This document shows positions 1-9,161 of a stretch of 36,960 nucleotides of DNA, one piece after another. The notes below the pieces were generated by a model, which was not told where the DNA came from, searched no databases, and saw only the letters and a list, made by a program, of their open reading frames with translations. A program made the translations under genes and the position numbers. The DNA comes from Candidatus Auribacterota bacterium (GTDB lineage Bacteria; Auribacterota; Tritonobacteria; UBA1439), in assembly GCA_026392035.1 (NCBI GenBank), contig JAPLCX010000028.1, forward strand, positions 1 to 36,960, written 5' to 3'. Numbering within the stretch: position 1 is the stretch's first letter; every line of letters begins with the position of its first letter.

Positions 1-247
1 CATGATCAACTTATGCGCGTCTAGTGGGTAGGTCTCCCTACACGCATTAAAGTGGCTCGAATCCTCTCAAACCCCAGTAAGTTCAACAAATATATTTTCA
101 CTTTCTCTCAAAATCATCCAAAAGTGAGAAAGTCGGGCTAACGCTCCGTAAACGTTGCATGCAACTACTATCCTGCCAGTATCTTACAAACTAATTCGCT
201 CCTCCAGGGACAAACTACCACTGACTGTTTTTGGGCATCAAACGTTT
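1..247. other. Unassigned structured non-coding stretch
   Basis: No convincing gene is seen here. Positions 10-52 fold into a long hairpin on the minus strand: an outer stem of about 10 bp with small bulges and an inner GTAGG/CCTAC stem closed by a GAGA (GNRA-type) tetraloop. A second 8-bp stem (ACTTTCTC/GAGAAAGT) lies at about 99-132, and GTTGCATGCAAC near 154-165 is a perfect palindrome. The plus strand around 50-66 resembles a tRNA T-arm but has C at position 54, a mismatched stem and no CCA. It could be the edge of a structured RNA continuing left of the window, or a decayed element. Confidence 0.3.
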
Positions 248-278
248 AAAAAAAGCCACTGCCTCGAGCACCGCGGCT
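248..278 (-). terminator. Rho-independent terminator downstream of rpoD
   Basis: Read on the minus strand, AGCCGC pairs with GTGGCT (one G-U) around a CTCGAG-containing loop, followed at once by seven T residues. It lies 110 nt past the rpoD stop codon and is oriented to end the cvpA-nif3-dnaG-rpoD transcript. Confidence 0.75.
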
Positions 279-336
279 AAAGTCACGGCTACGAGGCCAG
301 GATAACAAATCTCGTTAAAGAGAATCTGCGTGTATC

Positions 337-356
337 CCTGCCCGCCGGCAGGCAGG
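337..356. repeat. GC-rich palindromic repeat, copy 1
   Basis: CCTGCCCGCCGGCAGGCAGG, a 20-bp palindrome with one mismatch. A perfect version is at 10166-10185. Both copies sit in intergenic DNA beside other repeats, which suggests a dispersed palindromic element. A similar string near 2515-2530 lies inside dnaG and may be chance. Confidence 0.6.
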
Positions 357-387
357 CGCGTTAATCCGTGGCAAAATTATGAAGTAG

Positions 388-2022
388 CTACAGCTCTTCC
401 GCCTCGAGGAAGCCGCGGAGCTTGCGGCTTCGCGTGGGGTGGCGCATCTTGCGGAGTGCCTTTGCCTCGATCTGGCGGACGCGCTCGCGGGTGACGCTGA
501 AGACCCTCCCCACTTCCTCGAGCGTGCGCGGGGAGCCGTCGCCGATGCCGAAGCGGAGCGTGAGCACCTTCTGCTCGCGCGCCGTGAGGGTGTTGAGGAC
601 GCTCTCGATCTGCTCCTTGAGGAGGGCGTACCCCGTGGCCATGGCGGGCGACTCGGCCGCCTTATCCTCGATGAAGTCCCCGAAGTGGCTGTCGTTGCTG
701 TCCCCGATCGGCGTCTGGAGCGATATCGGGTGCTGGGCGATCTTCATGATCCCGCGCACCTTCTCGACCGGCAGCTCCATCTCCTCGGCGATCTCATCGG
801 GGGATGGCTCCTTACCGTATTCCTGGACGAGCTTCTTCGAGGCGCGCACGAGCTTGTTGATCGTTTCAATCATATGGACGGGGATGCGGATGGTGCGAGC
901 CTGATCCGCGATGGAGCGGGTGATCGCCTGGCGTATCCACCAGGTGGCGTAGGTGGAGAACTTGTACCCCCGCCGGTATTCGAACTTGTCCACCGCCTTC
1001 ATCAATCCCATGTTCCCTTCCTGGATCAGGTCGAGGAATGAGAGGCCGCGGTTGGTGTACTTCTTTGCGATGGAGATCACGAGGCGCAGGTTCGCTTCCA
1101 CCATCTCGCTCTTTGCGGTATGGCCGCGGTGGGCCCAGAGCTTGAGGTTCTCAACCTCCTTCTTGACATTCTCGACCGGCGTGCGCGCCAGGAGCTCTGT
1201 TGCGGTGAACTCTTTCTGGATCTGGGAGATCCTGCTCTTCGCGCTCCTCCCACTACGCTTCTTCAGGCGCTCCATCTCGCGCTCGAGATCGAGGATCCTG
1301 TGGGCCTCCTTGTCGATCGGCTCAATGAACTCCTCTATCGCGTGCTGCTTGAAGAAGAATTGCTTGACGAGGCTCACCATTGACTCTTGAATCTTCTGGG
1401 ATTCACGCCTGAGCTTCAACGAGAGCTTGCTCTGAGGTTTCACCTTCCTGATCTGGAGGTATTTCCTGGCCATCTGCGAATCGATTTTCTGGAGCTCCGC
1501 GCTGATCTTCTTCGCCGCGACAATGTAGGTGTCCCTGTTTTTGACCTTCTTGTCCTGGATCACCCGGTCGAACCGCTCCCTCCCGGCGCAGACCCTCTCC
1601 GCGAGCTCGAGGGCGAGCCTCGGCGTGTAGCCGAGGGAAAAGAGGATGTGTTTGATCTGCGTCTCGGACTTCTCGATCCTCTTGGAGATCTCAACCTCCT
1701 GTTCGCGGGTGAGGAGCGGCACCTGCCCCATCTGCTTGAGGTACATCCTGACGGGGTCATCAATGAACTCGAGCTTCGGCGCGCGTTCCTTCTTTTCAAT
1801 CTTTGCCGCGGCCGCCGCACCGGCCTTCTTGGCCGCCGCCTCCTTGTCGTCGACGATCTCGATGTCCATGCCCCTCAGGAGCATGATGATTGAATCGATC
1901 TCCTCAGCGGAGACAATGCTTTCGGGGAGGGCGTCGTTGATGTTGGCGTAGGTGAGGTGTCCCTGATCGTTCGCCTGTCTGATCAGTTCTTTTATCTTCT
2001 GGTTTCTCTCGGCTTCAACCAT
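388..2022 (-). CDS. rpoD: RNA polymerase primary sigma factor (sigma-70/RpoD)
   Basis: Housekeeping sigma factor of 544 residues that directs RNA polymerase to -10/-35 promoters. The N-terminus (about 1-60) resembles region 1.1. Region 1.2 begins near residue 88 ([16 protein letters not shown]). A charged, coiled-coil-like non-conserved region follows. Region 2 begins near residue 311 ([12 protein letters not shown]) and contains the [17 protein letters not shown] core-binding and -10 recognition segment. Region 3 follows, and region 4 near the C-terminus has the [16 protein letters not shown] helix-turn-helix for the -35 element. The ATG at 2022 begins the conserved region 1.1-like sequence. 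It is the last gene of the unit after dnaG (74-nt gap) and is followed by a terminator. Its preserved -10/-35 reading regions agree with the near-consensus promoters seen in this window. Confidence 0.98.
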   Translation of the reverse strand: MVEAERNQKIKELIRQANDQGHLTYANINDALPESIVSAEEIDSIIMLLRGMDIEIVDDKEAAAKKAGAAAAAKIEKKERAPKLEFIDDPVRMYLKQMGQVPLLTREQEVEISKRIEKSETQIKHILFSLGYTPRLALELAERVCAGRERFDRVIQDKKVKNRDTYIVAAKKISAELQKIDSQMARKYLQIRKVKPQSKLSLKLRRESQKIQESMVSLVKQFFFKQHAIEEFIEPIDKEAHRILDLEREMERLKKRSGRSAKSRISQIQKEFTATELLARTPVENVKKEVENLKLWAHRGHTAKSEMVEANLRLVISIAKKYTNRGLSFLDLIQEGNMGLMKAVDKFEYRRGYKFSTYATWWIRQAITRSIADQARTIRIPVHMIETINKLVRASKKLVQEYGKEPSPDEIAEEMELPVEKVRGIMKIAQHPISLQTPIGDSNDSHFGDFIEDKAAESPAMATGYALLKEQIESVLNTLTAREQKVLTLRFGIGDGSPRTLEEVGRVFSVTRERVRQIEAKALRKMRHPTRSRKLRGFLEAEEL

Positions 2023-2096
2023 GGTCTCTCGTTGCCCCCTGTCCCGCGCGGAGCGGATCTTGATTCACCCAGCCATGAGGTTACCGTGAGGCGCGC

Positions 2097-3866
2097 TCAG
2101 CAGATCTTCAACAGCTCGGCCTTTTTCTCCATGAGCCGCCGCTGCAGCCCGCTGATCTCTCGCCCGGGCGAGCCCTCTCGCTCCCTGAGGCTTATTTCCC
2201 TGGTGAGTTTCCCGATCTCTTCCTTGAGGTTGCGTTTCTTGAGGTAGCGGATACAATCCCTCGCGACCTGTTCGCGATCCCCGCCGGGGTCTTCCTCTGA
2301 GATGAGCCCGCTCACCACGCGCGCGCAGTGCTCGTCGTCGAGGCGCGCGAGGAGACGCGTGCAGCCCGCCCACCGGTTCTCTTTCAGCAGGGCGAAAACA
2401 CTGCCCGCGATGCGCTGGAGCTGTTCGTGCCGGAAATCCTCGGCGGTGAGTTCCAGGGCGACCTGCCTGATGATGTTTTCATCCTCGAGCATGAGTTTGA
2501 TGATCTCTCGCTCGCCGGCGGGCAGGCGCAGGGCTCCCTGAGTCGCCTCTCCGGCGTTTCCGGGCCCCGGGCCCTGGCGGCGGCCCCTCTTCTTGATTTC
2601 TTCAATGATGTACTCCTGGGGGATATCGATCCGTTCGGAGAGCTTATTTCGGTAGGCCTCCCTCAGGACGCCGTCTCCCACCTGCGCGAGGGCGTCGAGA
2701 AATTCCGAGGCGATCCGCGCCCTGCCGACCTCGCCCCGGTGATCGTGCCGGCGGAAGAGGTGATCGAGCAGAAAGTCGAAATATTCAGGCGCGCGCCCGA
2801 CGAGGTCGGAGAATGCCGCCGCGCCCTTTTCGCGGACAAAGGTGTCGGGATCGTGCGCAGGGGGGAGCACCAGCACGCGCACCCTGAGCTCCTCATTCAG
2901 GAACGCGTCCAGGCTGCGCATGGCCGCGCTCTGCCCCGCGGCGTCGGCGTCAAAGCTCATCACCACCTCGCGGGTGTAGCGTTTGAGGATCCGCGCGTGG
3001 TCGGCGGTGAAGGCTGTTCCCTGCGATGCCACCACGTTCCTGATCCCTGCGGCGTGGAGGGCGAAGAGGTCGAAGTACCCTTCCACGACAATGGAGAAAC
3101 CGCGCTCGATGAGCTCCCGCTTCGCGTGGTGGATACCGTACAGGCTCCTGCTCTTGTTGAAAAGGAGCGACTCGGGAGAGTTCATGTACTTCGGGGTGCC
3201 CTCGTCCAGCACGCGGCCGCTGAACGCGATGATGCGGCCGCTCACGTCGCCGATGGGGATCATGAGCCGGTTGCGGAACCGGTCGAATATCCTGCTTCCC
3301 CCCTCTTTGCGCATCGCGAGGCCGAGGGCGAGGAGCACCTCCTCGCGGTGTCCCTTGCCGCGCGCGGCGGTGTAGAGCCCATCCCATGAATCCGGCGCGT
3401 ACCCGAGGGAGAACTGCTCGATGAGCTCATCGCTCATTCCCCTCCGGTGGAGGTAGGCGAGCACTTTTTTACCGGGGGCGGTCGCCTGAAGCTGGTGCGT
3501 GAACCAGCGCGCCGCGAATTCATTGAGCCGGTACAGGTCATCCTTCTTCTCGCCCTCGCGCCCCTCGGCCCGTCGCGTATCCGGAACGGCGATACCCGCT
3601 TTTTTCGCGAGGAGCCTCACCGCCTCGGGAAAGGTCACGCGTTCGTAGAGGGCGATGAAGTTGAACACCGATCCTCCGGCGCCGCAGCCGAAGCAGTGCC
3701 AGATCTGCTTCTCCGGGCTCACGAAGAATGACGGCGTTTTCTCGTTATGGAAGGGGCAGCACGCCTTGAAGCTCCGCCCCGCGCGCTTGAGTGGAATATA
3801 GGAGGAGACGACATCGACGATGTCGCTTGACGACTGTATCTGTTCCACAATGTGCTGCGGTATCAT
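2097..3866 (-). CDS. dnaG: DNA primase DnaG
   Basis: Synthesises RNA primers at the replication fork; 589 residues. The zinc-binding domain is at residues 1-95, with ligands C37, H40, C58 and C61 (CPFH and CFGC). The Toprim core follows, with the conserved Glu in VVEGYFDLFA and the acidic pair in SFDADAAGQ. The C-terminal helicase-interaction region is helical and divergent. The open frame extends upstream to 3944, but the ATG at 3866 is chosen because the family starts with the IPxxxVEQI-type sequence and AGGGA lies just upstream. It sits directly before rpoD, the classical macromolecular synthesis arrangement (no rpsU is visible). Confidence 0.97.
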   Translation of the reverse strand: MIPQHIVEQIQSSSDIVDVVSSYIPLKRAGRSFKACCPFHNEKTPSFFVSPEKQIWHCFGCGAGGSVFNFIALYERVTFPEAVRLLAKKAGIAVPDTRRAEGREGEKKDDLYRLNEFAARWFTHQLQATAPGKKVLAYLHRRGMSDELIEQFSLGYAPDSWDGLYTAARGKGHREEVLLALGLAMRKEGGSRIFDRFRNRLMIPIGDVSGRIIAFSGRVLDEGTPKYMNSPESLLFNKSRSLYGIHHAKRELIERGFSIVVEGYFDLFALHAAGIRNVVASQGTAFTADHARILKRYTREVVMSFDADAAGQSAAMRSLDAFLNEELRVRVLVLPPAHDPDTFVREKGAAAFSDLVGRAPEYFDFLLDHLFRRHDHRGEVGRARIASEFLDALAQVGDGVLREAYRNKLSERIDIPQEYIIEEIKKRGRRQGPGPGNAGEATQGALRLPAGEREIIKLMLEDENIIRQVALELTAEDFRHEQLQRIAGSVFALLKENRWAGCTRLLARLDDEHCARVVSGLISEEDPGGDREQVARDCIRYLKKRNLKEEIGKLTREISLREREGSPGREISGLQRRLMEKKAELLKIC

Positions 3867-3907
3867 AGTTCCCTGACGTCTCATGCCCGGTGCGCCGCCG
3901 TGCTCCC

Positions 3908-3924
3908 GCGGGGGATCCCCCCGC
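3908..3924 (-). repeat. Perfect GC hairpin in the dnaG leader
   Basis: GCGGGGG and CCCCCGC form a perfect 7-bp stem around a 3-nt loop, about 42 nt upstream of the dnaG start codon. No T-run follows on the minus strand, so it is not a standard intrinsic terminator. It could be an attenuation or RNA-processing site between the upstream gene and dnaG, or chance in GC-rich DNA. Confidence 0.45.
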
Positions 3925-3997
3925 CCGGACGCAGTGGAATCCACGGATCAACCATGGGGGTGCGGTCGGTGCCGCTTCCAGCCCGGTGGTGGGTGGG

Positions 3998-4954
3998 CTA
4001 ATTCCTCTTCACCCGCGTGAAGCCCGAGCAGGTGATCACCTCTAATCGTTCCTTTGTGCAGATGCCATCGAGGAGGAGGTTGAGGCCGAGTGTGTCACTC
4101 GAGATGTGGCCCGCGATGACCACATTGAGGTTATGTTTTTTCGCCTCATCGAGATGCTTCTCGCTGAGGTGCATGCCGACGAGCGTCCCCACTCCCGCCT
4201 GGGCAAGCTTTTCAAGGATCTTCACTGATCCCTCGGTGCCGCCGGTCATATCGACAAAGATCCGCCCCGCGCGCCGCTCCTCCCTGCCGGAGAGAATCCT
4301 GGGGGGAGCGTTGTTCTCCATTGCCCGCTGGTATTCAGGGATCCCCTGGAGGAGGTCGATGATATCACCGATGAGCTCCGGCTTTTTCCGGTCGAAGAGT
4401 CGCTGGAGGTGGGTGGTGGCGCAGTTGTCGGCGGGGGTGTGCACGCAGGCGAGCGGCATGTTCACCAGACTGGCGGCATCCACCGTGCGGGTGTGGTTCA
4501 CCGGCATCACTTTGTGCTCAACCTCCCGGATGCGCTCCTCGAGGAGGGATTCCGCGACATTGATGGGGACGCCGAACCTGTTGAGGATATCAGCCTGCAT
4601 GTGCATGACGTTGTAGAACCCCGCATATGCCCGCCCGGCCGGGTGGTGGGACAGGACGAGGTCGATCTTCTTCCCGCGTTCCCTCAGACGGTCGGCGAGC
4701 ATGATCTCTCCGACATCAATGTCTATTCCGGCCAGCAGTCCCCGCACCTCTGTTGAGGGCTGCCCGAAGAGGATGCGGGTGTCGGCGTAGGGATTGTCGA
4801 GGCGCTCCCTGTCGAAGGATTTCTTCTTCCTGGCTGACATCTCCGCATAGGCCTCGCGCAGCGCCTTTACCTCACGGCGGATGCGCGCCTGACCGCGCGG
4901 ATCGTTCTTCTGACCTTCTGCAAGCGCGCGCTCGAAGAATGTGCCGAGCTTCAT
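3998..4954 (-). CDS. NIF3/DUF34-family metal-binding protein
   Basis: A 318-residue protein of the NIF3-like family (YbgI/DUF34). The family's dinuclear metal-site pattern is visible: the LSHHPAG motif in the first half, ADNCATTH mid-protein, and HISSDTLGLN near the C-terminus. The first about 60 residues are a charged helical extension not typical of short YbgI proteins. The molecular role of the family is poorly defined; GTP cyclohydrolase-like or metal-insertion roles have been suggested. Its start overlaps the end of the upstream cvpA-like gene by 4 nt (ATGA), so translation is probably coupled, and dnaG follows after 131 nt. Family membership is fairly sure; function is not. Confidence 0.8.
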   Translation of the reverse strand: MKLGTFFERALAEGQKNDPRGQARIRREVKALREAYAEMSARKKKSFDRERLDNPYADTRILFGQPSTEVRGLLAGIDIDVGEIMLADRLRERGKKIDLVLSHHPAGRAYAGFYNVMHMQADILNRFGVPINVAESLLEERIREVEHKVMPVNHTRTVDAASLVNMPLACVHTPADNCATTHLQRLFDRKKPELIGDIIDLLQGIPEYQRAMENNAPPRILSGREERRAGRIFVDMTGGTEGSVKILEKLAQAGVGTLVGMHLSEKHLDEAKKHNLNVVIAGHISSDTLGLNLLLDGICTKERLEVITCSGFTRVKRN

Positions 4955-5610
4955 ATGGTTCTTCCTTTTTTTGGGGCGGGGGTCTGGCCCTCGGGTGCGC
5001 CGCGGTTCGCGCCCTCCGCTTTCTTCTGCTCGCCCTGTGAACCGATGGAGAGGTCCAGCTCCGTCCGCTGCCTGATCGCGGGCAGCTTTTCGATCACCTC
5101 GGCGGCGGGGAGGGATTGCACCCCGGGGTACACGCGCACCGCGACTCTGTACGCGCCGGGAACGGCGGATATGGCGAGTGGCCCGAAGAAGGAGTTCTGG
5201 CTGACGGCATTTGAAATTGCCTCCACCCGTACCAGGGCAAGAAGTATCAGCGCCACGCAGGCGAAGAGCAGCGCCTTCGCGCCGCCGATGATTGTTCCGC
5301 CCGCCTTATCGAGTGCGGCGATCGCGGGGAGCTGCGTCGCACGGTGCACCGTCTGATTGACCATGTAAAAGAAGAGCAGCACCGCGAGGAGGATTCCCGC
5401 GAACGAGAGACCGATGGCGACGTTCCGATCGAGGGAGACGCGCTGGATGAGCCTGTCGGCGCCCTGCTCATAGAATTTGAAGGAGAGGTAGAGGCCGCAC
5501 ACGATGCCCAGAAAGCGAAGCAGCTCTCCAGAGAGCCCCCGCCGGTGACCGATGACCATTCCGCGGATGACCACGACAGCGACTATTGCATCAATCCAGT
5601 TGAATCTCAT
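4951..5610 (-). CDS. CvpA-family inner-membrane protein
   Basis: A 219-residue membrane protein. Four hydrophobic segments (about 5-22, 28-45, 63-84 and 104-128) and the N-terminal pattern NWIDAIVAVVVIRGMVIGHRRGLSGEL match the CvpA (colicin V production) family, whose members act in envelope homeostasis by an unclear mechanism. The C-terminal about 70 residues are charged and Pro/Ala/Gly-rich, probably cytoplasmic and disordered. The ATG at 5610 is chosen; an in-frame GTG at 5628 would add six residues, but neither start has a good ribosome-binding site. It is the first gene of the nif3-like/dnaG/rpoD unit, with a promoter at 5660-5689. Confidence 0.8.
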   Translation of the reverse strand: MRFNWIDAIVAVVVIRGMVIGHRRGLSGELLRFLGIVCGLYLSFKFYEQGADRLIQRVSLDRNVAIGLSFAGILLAVLLFFYMVNQTVHRATQLPAIAALDKAGGTIIGGAKALLFACVALILLALVRVEAISNAVSQNSFFGPLAISAVPGAYRVAVRVYPGVQSLPAAEVIEKLPAIRQRTELDLSIGSQGEQKKAEGANRGAPEGQTPAPKKGRTI

Positions 5611-5659
5611 GCCTGAGGCCGTGCCCACAAAGGGTTAGAACGAAAAAACTCAAACACAC

Positions 5660-5689
5660 AATATATCAAATCCAACATAGTCATTTCAA
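5660..5689 (-). promoter_or_regulatory. Sigma-70 promoter for the cvpA-nif3-dnaG-rpoD unit
   Basis: On the minus strand TTGAAA (5689-5684) and TATATT (5665-5660) are separated by 18 nt, each 5/6 to consensus. Transcription would begin near 5653, giving a leader of about 43 nt to the cvpA ATG. The -35 box abuts the mtaB stop codon. Confidence 0.6.
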
Positions 5690-7036
5690 TAAATTTGTTG
5701 CGCAACCCCTTCCCCATTTTTCCGTGCGCTGCCCTCCATGGCTCCCTCCTGCTTCGCTCATGGTCTCCGAAGAGTCGTGGATTGCACGCCCCTTCAGGCC
5801 GTCGTTCAAAGCTCCCTCAATGCACGCCCGGCACATATCTCCCTTCTGAATCTTTTCCCCGTCGAGATAGACGCGCAGGTATTCCCTTGTGAGGCCATAG
5901 CCTGCCCTGGCGTCACTTTTGCATCTCCCCTGGACGAGCACCTCCACATCCCTCCCGATAAATCTCCCACTGTATTCGTCCGCCGTTTCGTCCGCGGCGG
6001 CGCGCACCAGCGCCCGGTGGCGCTCTTTTATCCCGGGCCGTATCGGATCGCCGAGCTTCCACGCTGCGGTACCGGGCCTCGGGCTGTATGAGAAGATGTG
6101 GGCCCGGCTGAATGCGGCATGCTTCACCATGGCAACCGTGTTGTGGATCGCCTCTTCATCCTCGCCGGGGAACCCCACCATGATATCGGTGGTGATCGAG
6201 GCGTCAGGCACGCGCGCCCGAATCCGCTGGATCAGCCGCCTGTAGCCGGAGCTGTGGTAGCAGCGGTTCATCGCTCTCAGTATGCGGTCATCGCCGCTCT
6301 GCAGGGGGAGGTGCAGGTGCGGACAGAGCGTGCCCCCTGATGCGATGAGTTCAATGAGTTCTTCATTGACGTCTTCGGGCTCTATGGAGCTTAAGCGGAT
6401 GCGGGCGAGCCCCCTGATGGCCGTGAGATCCCGAATGAGCTGGACCAGTGCGCGCGGTTCGCCGCGGTCCTTGCCGTAGCCGCCGAGGTGAATGCCACAG
6501 AGCACTATCTCCATGTGGCCGCTCGACACAAGCGCGGTCGCCTCATTGATAATCTCATCGCGCGCCCTGCTCCTCGATCGGCCCCGGGCGAGTGGGACAA
6601 TGCAGTAGCTGCAGCGGGAGTCGCAGCCGTCATGGATCTTGAGAAAAGCCCGCGTGTGGTGTGAGAATCCGGTAATCGAGCGCGCCCCGTCCCCGCACCC
6701 TCTGCCAATGATATGGTGGAGGCGTTGCTTCATCTCGTTTCCCAGGACATATTTTACGCCGGGGATTGCGGCGAAAGCTTGCGCACTCACATCGGCGCAG
6801 CACCCCGTGACGATCACGACGGCATGGGGATACTCACGGCACGCCCGATGCACGGCACGCCTCGATTTTGTCTCGCTCGCATGGGTGACGGCACAGGTAT
6901 TGATGATGCATAGGTCGGGGTGTGGATCCAGACGATCCGACTCTCTGCAGCCCCGCGAGAAGAGACTCTCGCGGATGAGCTGGCTGTCGTACTGGTTGAC
7001 CTTGCAGCCGAGCGTGGTGATGGCGAATGTGCTCAT
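5681..7036 (-). CDS. mtaB: tRNA (N6-threonylcarbamoyladenosine(37)) methylthiotransferase MtaB
   Basis: Radical-SAM methylthiotransferase that converts t6A37 to ms2t6A37 in ANN-decoding tRNAs; 451 residues. The N-terminal UPF0004 domain starts TLGCKVNQYDSQ and carries the cluster-binding cysteines C11, C48 and C79 or C80. The radical-SAM CxxxCxxC motif is C138, C142, C145 (GCDSRCSYC). A TRAM-like RNA-binding tail follows (VLVQGRCK... onward). The KVNQ signature marks MtaB rather than MiaB or RimO. The open frame extends to 7279, but the ATG at 7036 starts the conserved domain and lies 17 nt after the rsmE stop codon. The rsmE-mtaB pairing is common downstream of dnaJ in other bacteria. Confidence 0.95.
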   Translation of the reverse strand: MSTFAITTLGCKVNQYDSQLIRESLFSRGCRESDRLDPHPDLCIINTCAVTHASETKSRRAVHRACREYPHAVVIVTGCCADVSAQAFAAIPGVKYVLGNEMKQRLHHIIGRGCGDGARSITGFSHHTRAFLKIHDGCDSRCSYCIVPLARGRSRSRARDEIINEATALVSSGHMEIVLCGIHLGGYGKDRGEPRALVQLIRDLTAIRGLARIRLSSIEPEDVNEELIELIASGGTLCPHLHLPLQSGDDRILRAMNRCYHSSGYRRLIQRIRARVPDASITTDIMVGFPGEDEEAIHNTVAMVKHAAFSRAHIFSYSPRPGTAAWKLGDPIRPGIKERHRALVRAAADETADEYSGRFIGRDVEVLVQGRCKSDARAGYGLTREYLRVYLDGEKIQKGDMCRACIEGALNDGLKGRAIHDSSETMSEAGGSHGGQRTEKWGRGCATNLLK

Positions 7037-7053
7037 TGTTCTGAGCGGGCGGC

Positions 7054-7809
7054 TCACACTGTCCTCGACAGGAGATACTGGCCGAGGAGAGCCGCCCCTG
7101 CGATTGCCGCGGTTTCCGCTCTCAGGATGGCATCGGACAGTCTGCACGGGACCGCTCCGTGGGCGACCAGGCGGGCGAGCTCCTCTCCGGAGAAATCCCC
7201 TTCCGGGCCCACGATGAGGAGCAGGCGCATGCCCCGCGCACGCCGTCCCCCCGAGAGAACCTCGGAGAGAGAAGCGCACCCCTCGCGTAGCGAGGCTACC
7301 AGAGCCCCGTCTGATCCCCTGATGAGCGGAACGAGCGACTCAAGAGAAGGGAGGAGGCTCGTGTCGGGGATGAAATCCCTGCGGCACTGCCGGCAGGCCT
7401 CTACGGCGAGCGCGCGCCATCGCGTGAGTCTCGAATGCCCGGAGGCAGCTCCGCTGCTTCGCGGAATGCTCCTTGTCGTGTGGAAGCCAATGATCGCAGA
7501 GGCCCCCAGTTCCGTGCACCGCTGCACCACCGTGTCCATCGCGGGAGCCTTGAGGAGGGCCTGGGCCACGGCAAATGTGCGCTGTGGCGTTGCGGCATGG
7601 ATGGATTCCAAAACCCTGAGGGTCGCACAGCCGCTGCCTGCCCTGGCGATGACCGCCCTGCAGGACCAGCCCATCCCGTCAAATGCGGTGACCTCATCTC
7701 CTTCCCTGAGCCTCAGCACGCGGAGGAGGTAGTGGGCCTCGCTGCCGCGAAGACTGAGCATCTCGCCATGGGGGACATCCGGGTCAATAAAGATGCGGCG
7801 CATGCGCAT
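7054..7809 (-). CDS. rsmE: 16S rRNA (uracil(1498)-N(3))-methyltransferase RsmE
   Basis: SPOUT-class methyltransferase for N3-methylation of U1498 in 16S rRNA; 251 residues. The C-terminal trefoil-knot motifs are clear: LLIVGPEGDFSGEE and LSDAILRAETAAIAGA, the SAM-binding signature of RsmE. The N-terminal PUA-like part (HYLLRVLRLREGDEVTAFDG) matches the family, and the length is normal. The start may be the ATG at 7809 or the one at 7803; no clear ribosome-binding site helps. It lies between dnaJ (75-nt gap containing AT-rich repeat-like DNA) and mtaB. Confidence 0.95.
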   Translation of the reverse strand: MRMRRIFIDPDVPHGEMLSLRGSEAHYLLRVLRLREGDEVTAFDGMGWSCRAVIARAGSGCATLRVLESIHAATPQRTFAVAQALLKAPAMDTVVQRCTELGASAIIGFHTTRSIPRSSGAASGHSRLTRWRALAVEACRQCRRDFIPDTSLLPSLESLVPLIRGSDGALVASLREGCASLSEVLSGGRRARGMRLLLIVGPEGDFSGEELARLVAHGAVPCRLSDAILRAETAAIAGAALLGQYLLSRTV

Positions 7810-7814
7810 GTTAA

Positions 7815-7862
7815 AAACAGTTCAAAATGTAAGGTTAAAAGACTTTCAACTTTCAGCTTTTG
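7815..7862. repeat. AT-rich degenerate repeat, copy A
   Basis: An intergenic tract of degenerate TTAAAA/TTCAAA/CTTTCA units. Its part GTTCAAAATGTAAGGTTAAA closely matches the tract at 20963-20992 (GTTTAAAGTGTAAGGCTTAA), suggesting one dispersed family. Confidence 0.5.
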
Positions 7863-7884
7863 ACTGTGGGGTGTAGTAACTGCC

Positions 7885-9033
7885 TCAACCGGTGAAAAAT
7901 TTTTTGGCCTTCGCGAAGAATGAGCTGCTCATCGGGTACAATCTCTCTCCGCCGAGCTCGGCGAACTTCTTGAGGAGCTGTTTCTGTTCCTCGGTGATGC
8001 CGACGGGAATCTCCAGGAACACCTTCACGTACTGATCGCCTCTCCCGAGGCCGTTGACGTTGGGCATGCCCTTCCCCCTGAGCCTGAAGGTTTTTCCCGA
8101 CTGTGTGCCCGGCGGGATGGCCAGTTGCGCCTTCCCGCTTATTGTGGGGATGTCAATGGTGCCGCCCAGCGCCGCGGTGACAAAGCTTATGGGGATCTCG
8201 CACAGGATGTCGTCGCCATGACGCTGGAAGAGCTCATGCTCCGTGACGTGGATGATGATGTACAGATTCCCCGCCGCGGCGCCGTGCGCGCCTCCCTCGC
8301 CCTCTCCTGAAACCTGGAGCCTGGAACCCAGTTCCACGCCCGGCGGGACATGAACCACGATCTTCTTTTTCCGCCGCACTCTTCCTTCGCCACGGCATCG
8401 ATGACAGGGATCCCTGGCGATCGTTCCCGCGCCCGCGCACTGAGGGCACTCATGCTGCTGTATGCTCCATCCGAAGAAACCCTGCACCCTGCGTTCAACA
8501 ATGCCGGCGCCACCGCACGCCTGGCAGGCGACGCGGGATGTTCCCTGCTGCGCGCCGCTCCCGCCGCAGTCCGGGCAGGAGGCGAGGCATGGGAAGGAGA
8601 TCTCTTTCTTGCAGCCGGATGCAGCCTCCTCGAGGGTGATTTCGAGATCGTAGCGGAGATCTGAGCCGTGCTCAGGCCCGCGGCGGCGGCCGGTAAACCC
8701 GAAGAAGTCGTCAAAGATGCTCCCGCCTCCGCCGAAGGCGGACATGAAGGTGCGAAGGGCCTCCTCGAGATCGACGCCGAAACCGCCGAAGCCACTGGGG
8801 CCCCCCCTGAGCCCCGCGTGGCCGAAATGATCATACTGCTGCCGCTTCTGAGGGTCGCTCAGAACTTCATAGGCCTCTGATACCTGTTTGAACTGCTCCT
8901 CGGCGTTCTTGTCTCCCGGGTTTTTGTCGGGATGGTAGCGGAGCGCCAGTTTGCGGTACGCTTTCTTCAGCGCGTCAGCAGGGGCATTCCTCGGAACGCC
9001 CAGTATTTCGTAGTAGTCTCTTTTGGTGGTCAT
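7885..9033 (-). CDS. dnaJ: Chaperone DnaJ (type I, full length)
   Basis: Co-chaperone that stimulates DnaK ATPase and delivers unfolded clients; 382 residues. The J domain has HPD at 34-36. A Gly/Phe-rich linker follows (about 75-120). The zinc-finger domain has four Cys repeats, [24 protein letters not shown] and CHRCRGEG. The C-terminal substrate-binding domains complete a type I DnaJ. The frame extends to 9060, but the ATG at 9033 gives the canonical [10 protein letters not shown] start. It lies 170 nt downstream of grpE with no dnaK between them, so its DnaK partner must be encoded elsewhere. Confidence 0.97.
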   Translation of the reverse strand: MTTKRDYYEILGVPRNAPADALKKAYRKLALRYHPDKNPGDKNAEEQFKQVSEAYEVLSDPQKRQQYDHFGHAGLRGGPSGFGGFGVDLEEALRTFMSAFGGGGSIFDDFFGFTGRRRGPEHGSDLRYDLEITLEEAASGCKKEISFPCLASCPDCGGSGAQQGTSRVACQACGGAGIVERRVQGFFGWSIQQHECPQCAGAGTIARDPCHRCRGEGRVRRKKKIVVHVPPGVELGSRLQVSGEGEGGAHGAAAGNLYIIIHVTEHELFQRHGDDILCEIPISFVTAALGGTIDIPTISGKAQLAIPPGTQSGKTFRLRGKGMPNVNGLGRGDQYVKVFLEIPVGITEEQKQLLKKFAELGGERLYPMSSSFFAKAKKFFTG

Positions 9034-9097
9034 TTGGCTTCTCGCGTCGCGCGATTGCACATGTCAAATGTTCGACCTGGCTTCGCAACCTATTTTT

Positions 9098-9161
9098 GCA
9101 CCTGATTTCTCTGATTAACCCTGAAATTCTGCTTGCCAGAGTAATCAGGTTAATCAGGTGC
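9098..9161. repeat. Inverted repeat between grpE and dnaJ
   Basis: The left arm 9098-9120 and right arm 9139-9161 are inverted copies: 10 bp of GCACCTGATT, a 3-bp mismatch, then CTGATTA. Each arm is itself a direct repeat of CTGATTA-like units. It occupies the gap where dnaK lies in classical operons and belongs to the window-wide family of degenerate intergenic repeats. Confidence 0.65.

Noticed and set aside
1-77. Partial tRNA or tmRNA on the plus strand suggested by GGCTCGAATCC
   Set aside because: C at T-loop position 54, a mismatch in the T-stem, no CCA, and the upstream hairpin does not fit a cloverleaf; no anticodon arm can be drawn. Kept only as an unassigned structured region.
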